From: Papio anubis
Lineage: Eukaryota; Chordata; Mammalia; Primates; Cercopithecidae
Direction: 5' to 3'
Assembly: GCF_008728515.1 (NCBI RefSeq)
Contig: NC_044984.1
Location: 121,267,349-121,331,348 of the forward strand
DNA length: 64,000 bases
Part shown: positions 33,608 through 45,363 of the stretch, in pieces
Layout of the letters: every line of letters begins with the position of its first letter
Position numbering within the stretch: the stretch's first letter is position 1
The notes under the pieces: generated by a model
The model's database searches: none
Told to the model about the DNA's origin: nothing
Seen by the model: the letters and a program-made list of their open reading frames with translations, nothing else
Position numbers and translations under genes: made by a program

Positions 33608-33619
33608 AAAAGTTGTATT

Positions 33620-34414
33620 TAAAGAACAATGTAAGAAGACGTGTGTGCTGTCCTATCCTGGAGACAATCCTGGGATGTTTTCAGACAGGGCGAAAAACAA
33701 ACTAAAAAAAAATGTTTGGCAAGTATTTAGTGTCTCTGGCTGTGCCATAATAATGTTGATGAAATCAAATAAGCTGCACATGAGGAAGAGTTGCTTTTGT
33801 GAGGAACTGTTGTAGATTTGGCAACTGAGGAAGTGCAGGTGCTGAAAGCATCTGCTCATTTTCAATCAATATTATTGTTCACTCCCAGATACGCTAACTA
33901 CGTAAAAATGTAAAGTCACTTCTACCAGTCGTAAGAAAGATCCTATCGATAGAGACAGGAGACAGCCGAATGTGGCCCATGTCATTGTGCACAGGGAGCT
34001 CACCTAAAGACGCCCACAGTGAAAAATTTCATACCTTAACACACGCACAGTAAGGGAATAAAATAATGTGGAGTGGCTGAGACTAAGGCCCCCCTGCCCA
34101 CTGGGAGAAGCGGGAGGAGCCACCATAAATTCACGCCTTATGCAGTGGGAGGTGCTTGGCCTCGGCAGCTCATGTGTGGTGGCCTGGTATTCAATCTGTG
34201 AGGTGGGAGCTTGTTGGCAGGGACCCCTTTTTTTTTTGCTGAGAACTTTCTTTTAAAATATTTTGCTTTCCTCACATTTCAATGTGTCCACATGCCTCAT
34301 TTTCCTGGTCATGAGACAAGAACTCAGGTTTTAGCTGTGCTAAGGAGCAAAAAATCCTGCATCGCTATTTTAAAAATGAATCCACAATGACTGAGGTTGA
34401 AAGATGGGATTGTA
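33620..34414. other. unique sequence
   Basis: No element assigned. The 34080-34215 part is GC-richer than its surroundings. Confidence 0.4.
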
Positions 34415-34438
34415 TGCACACACACACACACACACACA
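34415..34438 (+). repeat. (CA)n microsatellite
   Basis: Uninterrupted AC dinucleotides, about 11-12 units. Confidence 0.95.
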
Positions 34439-34469
34439 TAATTGTTTGCATGCTTTCAAACTTCATGTA

Positions 34470-35300
34470 AATAGTGTAACTTGCTTTTGTTTTCTTGGTC
34501 ATATAGTTTCAGATTTATTTGTGTTGAAAGATGTAGTTCTAGTGACTCCATTTTCAAGTAATTATTTGGTATTTTACTTATTGATATATTACACTGTTTT
34601 ATCCATTATCTGGTTGGTCGACAGTTTTTTCCATGTTTCTGGGATCATAGACGATGCTGTTAAATATTCTCATATCTATCTCCTTGTGCACATATACAGA
34701 CACATCCACATACATGCCTATGTGTATATAATACACATATTTTATATAAAATACTTTATGTGTATATACATATGCATGTACACATCACACATACGTATAT
34801 ACACATGCATACACACAAACATCTGTATATTTAAAAATTACATATATACACAAGAATGGAATTGCTGCTTGCTATTGCATATATATCTTCAATTTTACTA
34901 GATATTGTGGAATTGATTTTCCAAAGTTCTTGCACTAAGATACATTCCCATAAGCAATGTATGAACATTCTGGTCTCCTTATATCTTCTCCATAATGGTT
35001 GGCACTCTCAGGTGCCTAAATTGTCTGCCTGTATTTTGGATGCTTAGTGGTAGTTCATTAGCTTTCATGTGCGTCCATGGAATTGATAGTGAAAATGAAC
35101 CACAACCTATATATGTCTTTTGCCTATTTGAAATTCTTCTCTAAAACACCCGTTTCACTGATTTTTCTATTAGGTTGTTTGTATTTTACTTACTGCTTTG
35201 TTAAAATTCCTTATCTATTCTGGATACTGCTCTCTTGTGTTTTGTGAGTTATGAATATCTTTTTATATTTTGTAATTTGCATTTTTTATTTTTTGTCTTT
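34470..35300 (+). mobile_element. L1M 3' region with an internal TA/CA-rich tract
   Basis: 'cagttttttccatgtttctg', 'aagaatggaattgctgcttg', 'cattcccataagcaatgtat', 'ttttgcctatttgaaattct' and 'ccttatctattctggatact' follow the sense 3' part of an old L1M. A complex TA/TG/CA tract (34690-34850) interrupts it and encodes the spurious 165-codon frame at 34404-34901. Confidence 0.65.
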
Positions 35301-35369
35301 TATTCTATAGAGTGATATATTTGGCTGTTTAGTTGTGGTTTGCAAGAGTTTTTTAAACATAAGAATAAT

Positions 35370-35580
35370 TGCCACTATGTATCCAACAATTAGTAAGCTC
35401 TAATCTTTGATATATTATCTCTTTTAGTGCTCACATCAACCTAATGAACAAAGCAATGTCATTATCTCCACGTTACCAGTGAAGACTCTGAGATCAGAAA
35501 GTCAAGTCAATCTCTTAGGGTGAAACAGTCAGTATGGTGCTGAACTTAATCCAGCTAGTTATGTCCTCAAGTGTATGTCT
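35370..35580 (+). mobile_element. MIR SINE
   Basis: 'gtgctcacatcaacctaatg', 'attatctccacgttaccagt' and 'gaagactctgagatcagaaa' give a sense MIR. Confidence 0.72.
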
Positions 35581-35684
35581 TTAAAAATTTCAATAAATAA
35601 GTGATAAGTTGGCCTAGTTGTTCAGGAAGTGGGGAACAGATTGGCACATGTGCTATAGTGTGGGTGGGGACACAGTGGTATTTA

Positions 35685-35860
35685 GGAGTCATTCATTCAT
35701 TCTGTGTGCATTTGTCCATTCCCTTCATCCATTCAGTCATCAAACTTTTACTGGGTGTCTACCATGTTCCAAGTCCTCCACTGAAAACAGACGTAACCAA
35801 AAGAGTAAGAGAAAACCTGTGCTCAAAGTAACCAGTGTATGTACAAAGGGTTGTGTTCCA
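35685..35860 (-). mobile_element. L2 LINE 3' end
   Basis: 'cattcattcattctgtgtgc', 'aaacttttactgggtgtcta' and 'ccatgttccaagtcctccac' give the reversed L2 terminus. Confidence 0.65.
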
Positions 35861-35879
35861 TGGCACCAGTAAAGGAAGT

Positions 35880-36219
35880 AAAAAGGGTAATGAAATTTAA
35901 ACTCATAACATATGTAAATAAATTATACTGAAGATGAGAGCAAAAACAACAATATTTATAATAGATAACAAATAGAAAACATGAATGAAAACCGTAGCTA
36001 CTGCTTTGAAAAGACTGACATTGATAAACCTATAGCTTGAGTGAACACTAATAAAAGACATACATTACCAGTATCAGAAATAGACTAGGTAACATCCCTA
36101 ACATACTACAGATGCTATATAATAAGAATGAGATACTATGAACAACTTTGTATCCATATATTTGATAACTTAGATGAGATTGACAAATTCCTTGAAAGAC
36201 ACAAACTATGAAAGCTTAT
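35880..36219 (+). mobile_element. L1 ORF2 fragment, 5' part of a split copy
   Basis: 'ctgacattgataaacctata', 'taagaatgagatactatgaa' and 'gacacaaactatgaaagctt' are L1 ORF2 in sense orientation. The copy breaks at 36219 and resumes at 37323 without loss, because an LTR inserted here. All frames are disrupted. Confidence 0.78.
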
Positions 36220-37322
36220 TGGGGGCAGCCCCACCCCCGATATTTACTATGGGTTCTTTTCTATTTCCCTAAGTGTCTTGGCTGGTCTGAGAAATAAAGG
36301 GAAAGAGTATAAGAGAAAGAAATTTTAAAACTGGGTGTCCAGGGGAGACATCACACATTGGCAAGTTCTGTGATGCTCCCTGAGCCATAAAACCAGCAAG
36401 TTTTTATTAGCGGTTTTCAAAAGGGGAGGGAGTGCACGAATAGGGTGTGGGTCACAGAGATCACATACTTCACAAGATGATAAAATATCACAAAGCAAGT
36501 GGAGGCAGGGTGAGATCACAGGACCACAGGATGGGGCGAAATTAAAATTGCTAATGAAGTTTCAGGCACGCATTGTCATTGGTAACATCTTATGAGGAGA
36601 TAGGGTTTGAGAGTAGACAACCTGTCTTACCAAAATTTATTAGGCGGGAATCTCCTCATCTTAATAAGCCTGGGAGCGCTACAGGAGACTGGGGCTTTTT
36701 TCATCCCTTTGGCTTCGACTGTAAAAGGCAGCCGCCTCAAGGGGGCCGTCTATATGTATCTATATGCATCTATATGTGCCTCAGGGCGCGTTCTCTTTCT
36801 CAGGGATATTCCTTGATGAGAAAAAGAATTCGGTGATATTTCTCCTATTTGCTTTTGAAAGAAGAGATATATGGCTTTCTTCTGCCTGGCTCACCGGCAG
36901 TCAGAGTCCAAGGCCATCTCCCTTGTTCCCTGAACATTGCTGTTATCCTGTTCCTTATTTCAAGGTGCCCAGATTTCTTATTGTTAAAATACACACGCTC
37001 TACAAACAATCTGTGCAGTTAACACAATCATCACAGGGTCCTGAGGCAACATTCATCCTCCTCAGTTTACGAAGATGACAGGATTAAGAGATTAAAGTAA
37101 AGACAGGCATAAGAAATCACAAGAGTATTGATTGGGGAAGTGATCAGTGTCCATAAAATCTTCACAATTTATGTTCAGAGACTGCAGTAAAGACAGGCAT
37201 AAGAAATTATAAAAGTATTAATTTGGGGAACTAATAAATATCCATGAAATCTTCACGATTTATGTTCTTCTGCCGTGGCTTCAGCTGGCCCCTCCGTTCG
37301 GGGTCCCTGACTTCCTGCAACA
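36220..37322 (-). mobile_element. ERVK-type solo LTR (MER11-like), inside an L1
   Basis: Read on the minus strand it starts TGTTGCAGGAAGTCAGGG (37322 downward) and ends with the reverse complement of 'tgggggcagcccc'. An AATAAA (minus) lies at 36403-36408 before the terminal U5. Length 1103 bases. It contains two 90-bp-spaced copies of a segment beginning 'agacaggcataagaaa' (37101 and 37191). The flanks AAAGCTTAT and AAACCTCAT agree at 7 of 9 positions, a decayed target duplication. No gag, pro, pol or env adjoins, so internal sequence was lost by LTR-LTR recombination. I think of HML-8/MER11 from memory; the exact family is uncertain. Confidence 0.75.
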
Positions 37323-39190
37323 AAACCTCATTCAGAAGAAATAAAGTAAATTAAAGAAATAAAGTCAATTACTTATTTTAATTTAATTTAGAGTTTCAAA
37401 CCTTCCAAACAAAGAAAAACTCAAACCCAGGTAGCTCCACTAGTGAATTCTAAAAATACATTTAAGAAAAAAATAATAATCCTACATAAACTCTTTAGAT
37501 AACAGAAGAGAATGCTTCAGAGCTCATTTGATAAGACCAGATTGTCCTGATACCAACATCAGACAAATGCAGAAATTACAAAACCAGAAAACTATAGACC
37601 AATTAATTGCTTATGAAGATAAATAAAAATTATCAACAAACTATTAGCAAATCAAATCCAGCAGTAAAACAAACAAACAAAAATAACATGCCCAAACCAC
37701 ACAGGGCTAATTCCAGGACTATAAGTCTAGTTCAACATAAACTAATCGATTAATGTAATTCAAAATATTAGCAGATTAAAGAAGAAAAGCCATCTGATCC
37801 TTTCAATTGATGCTGTAAAAGTATTTGACAAAGTCCAACATCAATTTATGGCAAAAAAATCTTAGCAAACTAGGAATATAGCTATTTTACCTTAATAAAT
37901 AGCATCCATAAAAATCTTATGTTTAACATCATATTAAAGGCTGAAATAATTAAAGTTTTCCCTGAAAGAACAGAAACAAGGTAAGGATGTTCATCTCACC
38001 CATCTTATTCAACATCGTACTAAAATTCCTAGCCCATGAATAGGGGAAGAAAAAGAAATGAAAAAAAAAGGCATGTGGATTAGAAAGGGAGAAATAAACC
38101 CTCCTCTATTCATAAGCAACGAAATTGTCTTACAGAAAATCAAACACATTTTGAAAAAAAAAAAGGTAAAAGTAATTAGTGATTTATCAAGAGTATAGTG
38201 TAAAATGTCAATATATCAAAAACTCAATTGTATTTCTATATAGTATCAATGAAGAAATCGAAATGGAAACATAAAAGTGCTATTACAATAATACCAAAAA
38301 CTATGAATCATTTAAGTATATGTCTAGTAACATATATGTAGGACCTATATACTGAAAACTATAAAACACTGATAAAATAAGTTAGATAATAATACTCATG
38401 TTCATGTATTAAAAGACTCAAGATTTTTAGTATGTGATTTCTCTCCAGACAGATCTATAGTTTTAACATAATTTTCATCTAAATCCCAGAAGATTTTTGC
38501 TGGTATTGGCGAACTGACTCTAAAACATTTGTAGAAATGCAAAGGATCTTGAACAGCCCAGATAATTTTTAAGAACAACAAAACTGGAGGTCTTAAGTCT
38601 TAAACTATCCAAATTAACGCCTTAGTATAAAGGTATAAAACTTCAGTAATCAAGCCAGTCTGACATTAGTGAAAGAATGGATACATAGTAAATCAATGAT
38701 TGAAAGGAAGAGTAATCCACAATGGACACACAGGTATACAGTTAATTGGCTTTCAACATAGGTGGAAGTTAATTCCATGGACAATGGATAGTATTTGTAA
38801 CAAATGGTGCTAGAACAATTATGAATTCAAAATATGCCACAAATAACCCTTGATATCTGCCCCATGCAGTCTTTACATAAGTTAACTCAAACTGAATTTC
38901 AGACCTAAAGGCAAACACTAAACTACAACAATTCTACAAGAAAACATAGAAGAAACTACTTATGACCTCAAATTAGACAAATAATAATTCTTAGATATTG
39001 TACCCAAAACATTATCCATAACAAGGAAAATTGATAAATTTAGCTTTTAAAGAATTAAAAACTTCTACTCTGCCAAAGACATTGTTAAGAGAATGAAAAG
39101 GCAATCTATAGAATGCAAGAACATGTTTGCAAAGCTTACATCTGACACTGAACGAATGTCCAGAATAAGAAAAAAAAAAAAACCTCTCAA
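37323..39190 (+). mobile_element. L1 ORF2 fragment, 3' part of the split copy
   Basis: Resumes at 'ctcattcagaagaaataaag' and runs through 'aaactatagaccaattaatt', 'cacacagggctaattccagg', 'aaagtatttgacaaagtcca' and 'gaacatgtttgcaaagctta', in L1M ORF2 order. It is riddled with stops and short indels, so no protein can be made. It ends near an A-run at about 39170. Confidence 0.85.
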
Positions 39191-39549
39191 GATTGAAGTT
39201 AGACATTGGTCATTCTGAGCTTTTAAAATACTGTTGAATGCACAGAGGTGCCTTGGGAATAGCAGCTGGGATTGAGGAGAAAGTTCTGTAGGCAGAGATC
39301 CAGCCTCCCCTCGAACCAGTCGTATCTGTTCTGTAGTGGTTCTATAACTTAATGGCAGTGGGGTTATCAGGCACCTCTGACGATGGTCCACGAGCAGTCA
39401 AAAGTTCCCATGAAACTTTTAGAAAGACACAGGTTGGAGACAGACACCTCGTCTTTCAAAAAGTCAACACAGCCCGTTTTCCCTCTGAGTTTGGGACAGT
39501 TGTTGAATTAATGCAAGTACTGGACTTGAGCTTGGGCATCATATTCCAA
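39191..39549. other. unique sequence
   Basis: No feature supported. Confidence 0.4.
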
Positions 39550-39587
39550 CACACACACACAAACACACACACACACACACACACCCT
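39550..39587 (+). repeat. (CA)n microsatellite
   Basis: AC dinucleotide run with one 'aaac' interruption. Confidence 0.95.
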
Positions 39588-39765
39588 TCACACAGTAGTC
39601 ACAGTAGTGCCGTGAGACCCTCACATTATGAGAAACATTTGAAAACGGAACCTGCTATTAAGGAAATAAAAGACCCTCATCTTTATCTCTTACTAATTCC
39701 AGGACACAGACATTTTTCCTGGAATTGTTGTTAAATTTCCTACACTATTTAGATTATCATTACAT

Positions 39766-39838
39766 CCTCTTTCTTCTTCCCCTCCTCTTGCTTTTCTTCC
39801 TCTTTCCCTCTTTCTTCCCCTTCTTTCTCTCTTCTTCT
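39766..39838 (+). repeat. CT-rich polypyrimidine tract
   Basis: About 73 bases, almost only C and T on the plus strand ('cctctttcttcttcccctcc'). Its complement encodes the Arg/Glu/Lys-rich pseudo-frame at 39693-39893. Confidence 0.95.
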
Positions 39839-39857
39839 GTTCAGTATAAATATATAT

Positions 39858-39960
39858 GATGCTCAGAGTAAACCTGTATATGCTTTTCAGCACAAATGTA
39901 CAAATGTTATACGATGTTCAGTGTTGATGTGTATGTGATGCTCAGGGTAAATGTGTACGT
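39858..39960 (+). repeat. decayed 24-bp tandem repeat
   Basis: Units begin 'gatgctcagagtaaacctgt' (39858), 'gatgttcagtgttgatgtgt' (39913) and 'gatgctcagggtaaatgtgt' (39937). A degenerate unit between the first two contains 'ttcagcacaaatgt'. Period 24. Confidence 0.7.
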
Positions 39961-40750
39961 ACTATATACACATTTTCTTGTAAGACTTTCTTGTAAGGCT
40001 TCATTTGAAGAAAGGGTTCTGCAGGTTAACAATAGTTGAAAGTCACTGTTATAGTGTGTACCATTGTGTACCATAAATGAGGAAAATTGAATCACTTGAG
40101 GCCAAGTGTCTTCTTTGTGTACTGAAGCAAATAAATGAGCGAGGAGGACTAGGAATCAGGCTTCTTGAACTTCAGTTCAGTGCTCTTGTTCTTTGACACA
40201 AGTTCTTTCTATTTTGAGGAACTCATAAATTAACGACCAGAGACAATAATCTTACAGGGAAATCAGACGTTCAGGATGCAGAGGCAACCTCCCTTTCCCG
40301 TGTTCTCCCAAAACACATTTCCTCTAAGTGGGCAAAGCTTGGCTGTACCTCTCTCAGTGCTCTCTGTCTCCCTCTCTCTTTCCTCCTGGAAGACAATCAT
40401 TATTGTCAACAGGAATTCTGTACTGAGAATTCTGGGCCGGTCCGGCAGTTCAGGCACACTCTCCCTCTCCACCCCTCCTTCCTTCTTGCTGCTGTGTCTG
40501 AGCGCCAGCCTGGGCAGCTGGTGTTTCCTGAAGGGCCCTGCACTGAGGTTGTCATGACTCAGGGGATGGGAAGAGGTACAGTGTTTACCAAAGATACGAT
40601 TTTCATGGAAGTGGGCCTTGGGAAAGCAAAATGTTTTTGAAAACAAACTCTATCCTTTAGTTTGAGGACAGAACTGGGGAGCTAACCTGTGTCACCACTT
40701 CCTACTGCAAGTGTCAGCTGTACCAAAACACACGGACATGTATGCGTACG
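39961..40750. other. mostly unique; weak antisense MIR at 40135-40250
   Basis: The MIR hint is 'ggaatcaggcttcttgaact' and 'ctttgacacaagttctttct'. Opposed frames at 40263-40646 (minus, 127 codons) and 40276-40557 (plus) overlap and carry no recognised domain. Not called. Confidence 0.4.
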
Positions 40751-40773
40751 CACACACACACACACACACACAC
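40751..40773 (+). repeat. (CA)n microsatellite
   Basis: AC run of about 11 units. Confidence 0.92.
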
Positions 40774-42879
40774 TTCACTACTCCAAAGGAAATAGATCTA
40801 TGGCTGAAATAGCATTCTAGACTCGTCAGAGGGTACTGGTAGTTCCTCGATTGTGAACATCATGGAGCACTCTTTTGAATGCAAAAGACTTATCAAAAAT
40901 AGATCAGCAGCAGATAAAATTAATATTTATGAACTCAATTATATAGAAATGGACTTTTAGCAAGCATGCCAGCTGCCAACATTTATACGGTCTCTTTTCT
41001 ATGGCTCCTGGAATATAACTTTAAAAATACATAAAAGTAATTCCAGCTTAATTGGATTGTCCTTCTACACAATGCTTTGGCAGAGTTCCTACAGTTGGTT
41101 TAGCTTAAAAGTCAGAGAGGAGGAGGAAGAGCCCGCAGTGTGGGTTTAGCAGGATTAAATGGCCAGTGTCAAAAAAAGTTATGCTCTACTTCTTCTCTTG
41201 CTGGATTTTTCAAAATCTACTGCTGAATGGCTGTTTTTCTTTTTTTTTTTTTTTGATACCTATCTCTCTTCATTGTCATCACCCATCAATGTCAAAGTCA
41301 GTCATCAAACTACAAGTCGTGTCTGTGATAAGCAGTTTCCCATAATGAAATGTATGCCTTCATACACTTTTTCCCATATTGGAAAGTATTGCTTATAGGT
41401 GCTCACTGTGTATGCTCTCCATTCACCCCTTCCATAAGCACTGTACTTGCTTCTCAAAGCTGGAAAAGATTAAAGGTTGAGACAAGGTGACTAATGGTTT
41501 TGCACATTACCGACAAGCTCGTTTCAGGCTAATGAAATTAAAAAAAAAATTCAATAGTGATAGTTTCTTTGCAGAGTTCCTTGTAGCTTCTAATGTTTCT
41601 AATGTCCTTTCTCATACTCTATTTCCTATTGTGTTACCAAAGATTGTATGAGGTTATCAGTGCCATCCTCAAATTCTAAAATGCAGGTGGTCAAATCATT
41701 AATCCGTGCCATGTACTAGTTAGAAGCAGCATAACCACATTCCAAGATACACCTGAAAACTCAAAGGATGGCAACACTCCGTAACGTAGCATGAGGGCAT
41801 GTGTGGTTCTTGCGTGTTAGTACACACATGTTTTGGGAACAGGGAGGAGAGCTGTGCATTGTGACTCCAACACGAAATGTTGTGTAAATCCCTCATTTAA
41901 TAGAGCAGAGTCTATTTTCCACAAAACTAGGAACTAAAGAGCTCACCCCAAAGGAGTAACCCATGAAGTAGGATTTAGTTACATTCTTCTGCACTTTGTT
42001 GATAATTATTCTTGTTAGAATGCAGCAATGTGGAAATGCATTTCATGTTGTTTCATCTTGGGTTTTAAATTGCCTCTTTAACAGATTCGTGTTTGTGTCT
42101 TGAAGAACCACGTTCACATCACAGGCCTAAGACCACCTTCAGAAAGCCTTGTTTGCAAGGTAAACCTTTGGAATCGTCTGGAAACTTGGATTTTAAGAGG
42201 GTTTCCTAACCGGTAAGAGAGGTTTTCTGTGCCTAAATGTCTGTACAGTGTTGATTACGCTGAAAACTGGCTTTCCTTCTGGGAGTCTGGAATTTTGGTG
42301 CATTCAAGGCGGATGATGTGACCAGAATCCAATGCAACCAGTGAGCTCGCTCTGAGTCTCTAATGGGCTTCCCTGGGCAGAACTATTACGTGCATATTTC
42401 AGCACTTTGGTTTCTAGGAAACAACGTTTCTATGTGACCCTTACGGGAGAAGGAGCATAGGAAGCCTTCACATGGTTGCCTACAGACTGCATCTTTTTTC
42501 CTTATAATCTCGCTGGGCCTCCTTCCTACATCTCTGTAATATTTCTGAGCTGGGAGAACGACTCTGCGTTGAGTCCCATGCATGCTTCCCGGGAGTCTCT
42601 GAACATAGTGGTAGCCTCAGGGACCCCTGACATTGTTCTACAGAGCAATTGGCTCATTCCACCAGATGCTGCTGGTTGACTTAGGACTTGACAGCAGCAG
42701 TGGCTGCATTTGGGCTCAGGAAGTTACCTGGTAGGTGACGGACCTGGGGAGTGAGCTGGTTTTCTAGCATTTTCATCAGGCAGATGACCTGTGGGCACCC
42801 TCCTTTTTAAAATGGTAAGAGGTGTTTGCTTTAAGAAGCAGACGTTATAACATGGTTTTTTTTTTCATTTTCACAACTA
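40774..42879. other. long repeat-poor unique stretch
   Basis: Apart from a T run at 41238-41256 I see no interspersed repeat over 2.1 kb, unusual for this window. 42085-42159 has splice-like borders (see findings). No promoter or known exon recognised. Confidence 0.5.
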
Positions 42880-43196
42880 TTTTTTTCTTTTTTCTTTTTG
42901 TTTTTTTTGTTTTTTTGAGACGGAGTCTGACTCTGTCGCCCAGGCTGGAGTGCAGTGGCCGGATCTCAGCTCACTGCAAGCTCCGCCTCCCGGGTTTATG
43001 CCATTCTCCTGCCTCAGCCTCCCGTGTAGCTGGGACTACAGGCGCCCGCCACCACGCCCGGCTAATTTTTTGTATTTTCAGTAGAGACGGGGTTTCACAG
43101 TGTTAGCCAGGATGGTCTCGATTCCTGACCTCGTGATCCGCCCGTCTCGGCCTCCCAAAGTGCTGGGATTACAGGCTTGAGCCACCGCGCCCGGCC
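42880..43196 (-). mobile_element. AluY, Old World monkey type
   Basis: Antisense, full length. It has 'gtggccggatctcagctcac', 'ctcccgggtttatgcc' and 'ggcttgagccaccgcgcccg', the same lineage variants as the copy at 3532-3824. Flanks CAACTATTTTTTTC and CAACAATTTTTTTTC form a probable target duplication. Few mutations. Confidence 0.92.
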
Positions 43197-44094
43197 AACA
43201 ACAATTTTTTTTCATTTTTTACTATTAAAAAGAACATTACGTTTTTATAGTTTGCTCTTTCCCATGTGCCTAATGCAAGTTGTTTAAACAGGAAAAATAC
43301 ACATCGGTAATGCTCAATTTACTGATTGCATCATGAGAGCTCCCTGGAAACTATTAGGTTCTTCTATTTAAATCCTTCTTTCTTTGTAGGGGTTACTGAA
43401 CTGGCTCCCCTAGACTCTTTGTTTTCTGTGTCCTTAATTGCCTGTACATCAAGACTGAATTCTCTAGTTTGTAAAGATGGGTTCATTGGAATATATCATG
43501 GCATATGGCAGATGCAGCAATTTCCTAAACCGAGCAAACTGCTTCTGGGCAATCAGCTTGGCTCTGAGAATCTCCTGACCTCTTGAGGACTGGCAATGCT
43601 GAAAATGCAAATACAGTGAAATAGCTTTGTTGGGCACACACCAGCAGAGGGTGAAAGGGCCCCAGAGTCCACATAACCACGTGTGTTTCTGCTTCATGGG
43701 CCTGAAAATGACCAGATTTCTTCCCCTGAGCTTGACTGAAGCTTCATTCACGACCAGAGTTAGGAGCTACATCTGAGAACAGAGTGATGGATCAGGCCCC
43801 AGAATCTAAAATGCAAGGTGCTGGTCAGTCACAGGAATGATAAACCCATGGGAGTGTCTCATGCTTAAATTCCTTTTGTCATGCCTAGAAAATGTTCGGA
43901 TTTCCTCTGTCTTGGCTTGTCTTCCAAAGCTGAAGCTAAAGAATGGGGTACAAACCTAAATTACCCTAATGGGATCATTAAGAGTATGTGTTACCCGTTC
44001 ATAGGATGTTAATGGTAACTCCCCCCAATTCTAATCAATCTGGAAATACAAATATGACTTTTTTTGGAAATAGTTTCTTTGCTAATGTAATTAG
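43197..44094. other. unique sequence
   Basis: No element assigned. 'ccagcagagggtga' (43642-43655) is a weak forward CTCF-like core. Opposed frames at 43326-43751 have no support. Confidence 0.4.
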
Positions 44095-44625
44095 TTCAGG
44101 ATCTCGAGATTAAATTATCCTGGCTTTAGGATGGTTCCTAAATCCAATGACTGGCACCCTAATAAGAAGAGGAGAGAACACATAGAGATATACAGAAAAG
44201 GCCAGGCGCGGTGGCTCATGCCTGTAATCCTAGCACTTTGGGAGGCTGAGGCGGGTGGATCACCTGAGGTCAGGAGTTCGAGACCAGCCTGACCAACATG
44301 GAGAAACCCTGTCTCTACTAAAAATACAAAATTAGCTGGGCATGGTGGCACATGCCTGTAATCCCAGCTACTTGGGAGGCTGAGGTAGGAGAATCACTTG
44401 AACCTGGGAGGTGGAGGTTGTGGTGAGCCAAGACCGTGCCATTGCACTCCAGCCTGGGCAACAAGTGTGAAAGTCTGGACACAGAAAAAAGAAGTCCAAG
44501 TGACAATGGAGGCAGAGATGGGAGAGGCGATTCCAGGAGCCAAGGAACACCTGGAACCCCAGCAGCTGGACAAGGCAAGGAAGGACCTTTCCTTAGAGGC
44601 TTCAGAGGGGGTCCAAGGGTAGAGT
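44095..44625 (+). mobile_element. MLT1-type LTR split by an Alu
   Basis: Left part 'ctcgagattaaattatcctg', 'ggcaccctaataagaagagg'; right part 'gacaatggaggcagagatgg', 'gcaaggaaggacctttcctt'. The Alu at 44200-44486 sits between. Sense orientation. Confidence 0.6.
44200..44486 (+). mobile_element. AluS (Sp/Sq-like)
   Basis: Sense Alu from 'ggccaggcgcggtggctcat' to 'cagcctgggcaacaag', with 'gaccaacatggagaaaccct'. The A tail is almost lost, so the right border is blurred. Confidence 0.88.
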
Positions 44626-45045
44626 CGCAAAAGTGAGATTTACTTAGATTTCTATTTTCCCTTTAATTTGCTCAATTTGGATAATATTTTTCTTTCCTAT
44701 GGATGAAAATGGGCATATCCATGACTTTTGATGACAAAACACAGCCTCAATTTAAAAATGATTCACTAATCCCAATTCTGAGCTATAATCAAAGGATAAC
44801 ATTTTTCTCTTCTCCCAACTGAAACTCTTTTGGTAGAAGTAGGCATGGTAAGTCTTTCTTTTTGTCCCCCACCATTGGCCTTAAAGTTTTCTCTCCTGGC
44901 TTGGAGACTGAGGGTTCTGAGTTTGCAGAAAAGACACAGAGGAAGGGGAAGAGATGTTGGGAGGGACAAGAAAGATCACATCACAAACACAGGTGTCAGC
45001 TGGCATCTGCGTGCTCCCTGGCCTGGGAGGCACTGGGTGGGGTAC
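44626..45045. other. unique sequence
   Basis: No feature recognised. Two small opposed frames have no domain. Confidence 0.4.
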
Positions 45046-45363
45046 TTTATTTTTTATTTTTATTTATTTATTTATTTATTTAGATGGAGTTTTGCTGTTT
45101 GTTGCCCAGGCTGGAGAGCAGTGGTGCGATCTTGGTTCACTGAAACCTCCGCCTCCCAGGTTCAAGCGATTCTCCTGTCTCAGCCTCCTGAGTAGCTGGA
45201 ATTACAGGCACCTGCCACTATGTCCAGCTGATTTTTGTATTTTTAGAAGAGATGGGGTTTCCCTACGTTGGCGAGGCTGGTCTCAAACTCCTGACCTCAG
45301 TGATCTGCCCACCTCAGCCTCCCAAAGTGCTGCGATTACAGGCGTGAGCCACCATGCCTGGCT
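45046..45363 (-). mobile_element. AluS with (TTTA)n tail
   Basis: Antisense Alu with a (TTTA)n tail at 45050-45082. Complete to 'gagccaccatgcctggct'. Confidence 0.9.

Noticed and set aside
34404..34901. 165-codon His/Ile/Tyr-rich frame
   Set aside because: Translation of CA and TA/CA simple repeats within an L1 3' end.
40263..40646. 127-codon minus frame opposite a 93-codon plus frame
   Set aside because: Mutually overlapping frames in pyrimidine-rich DNA without domains.
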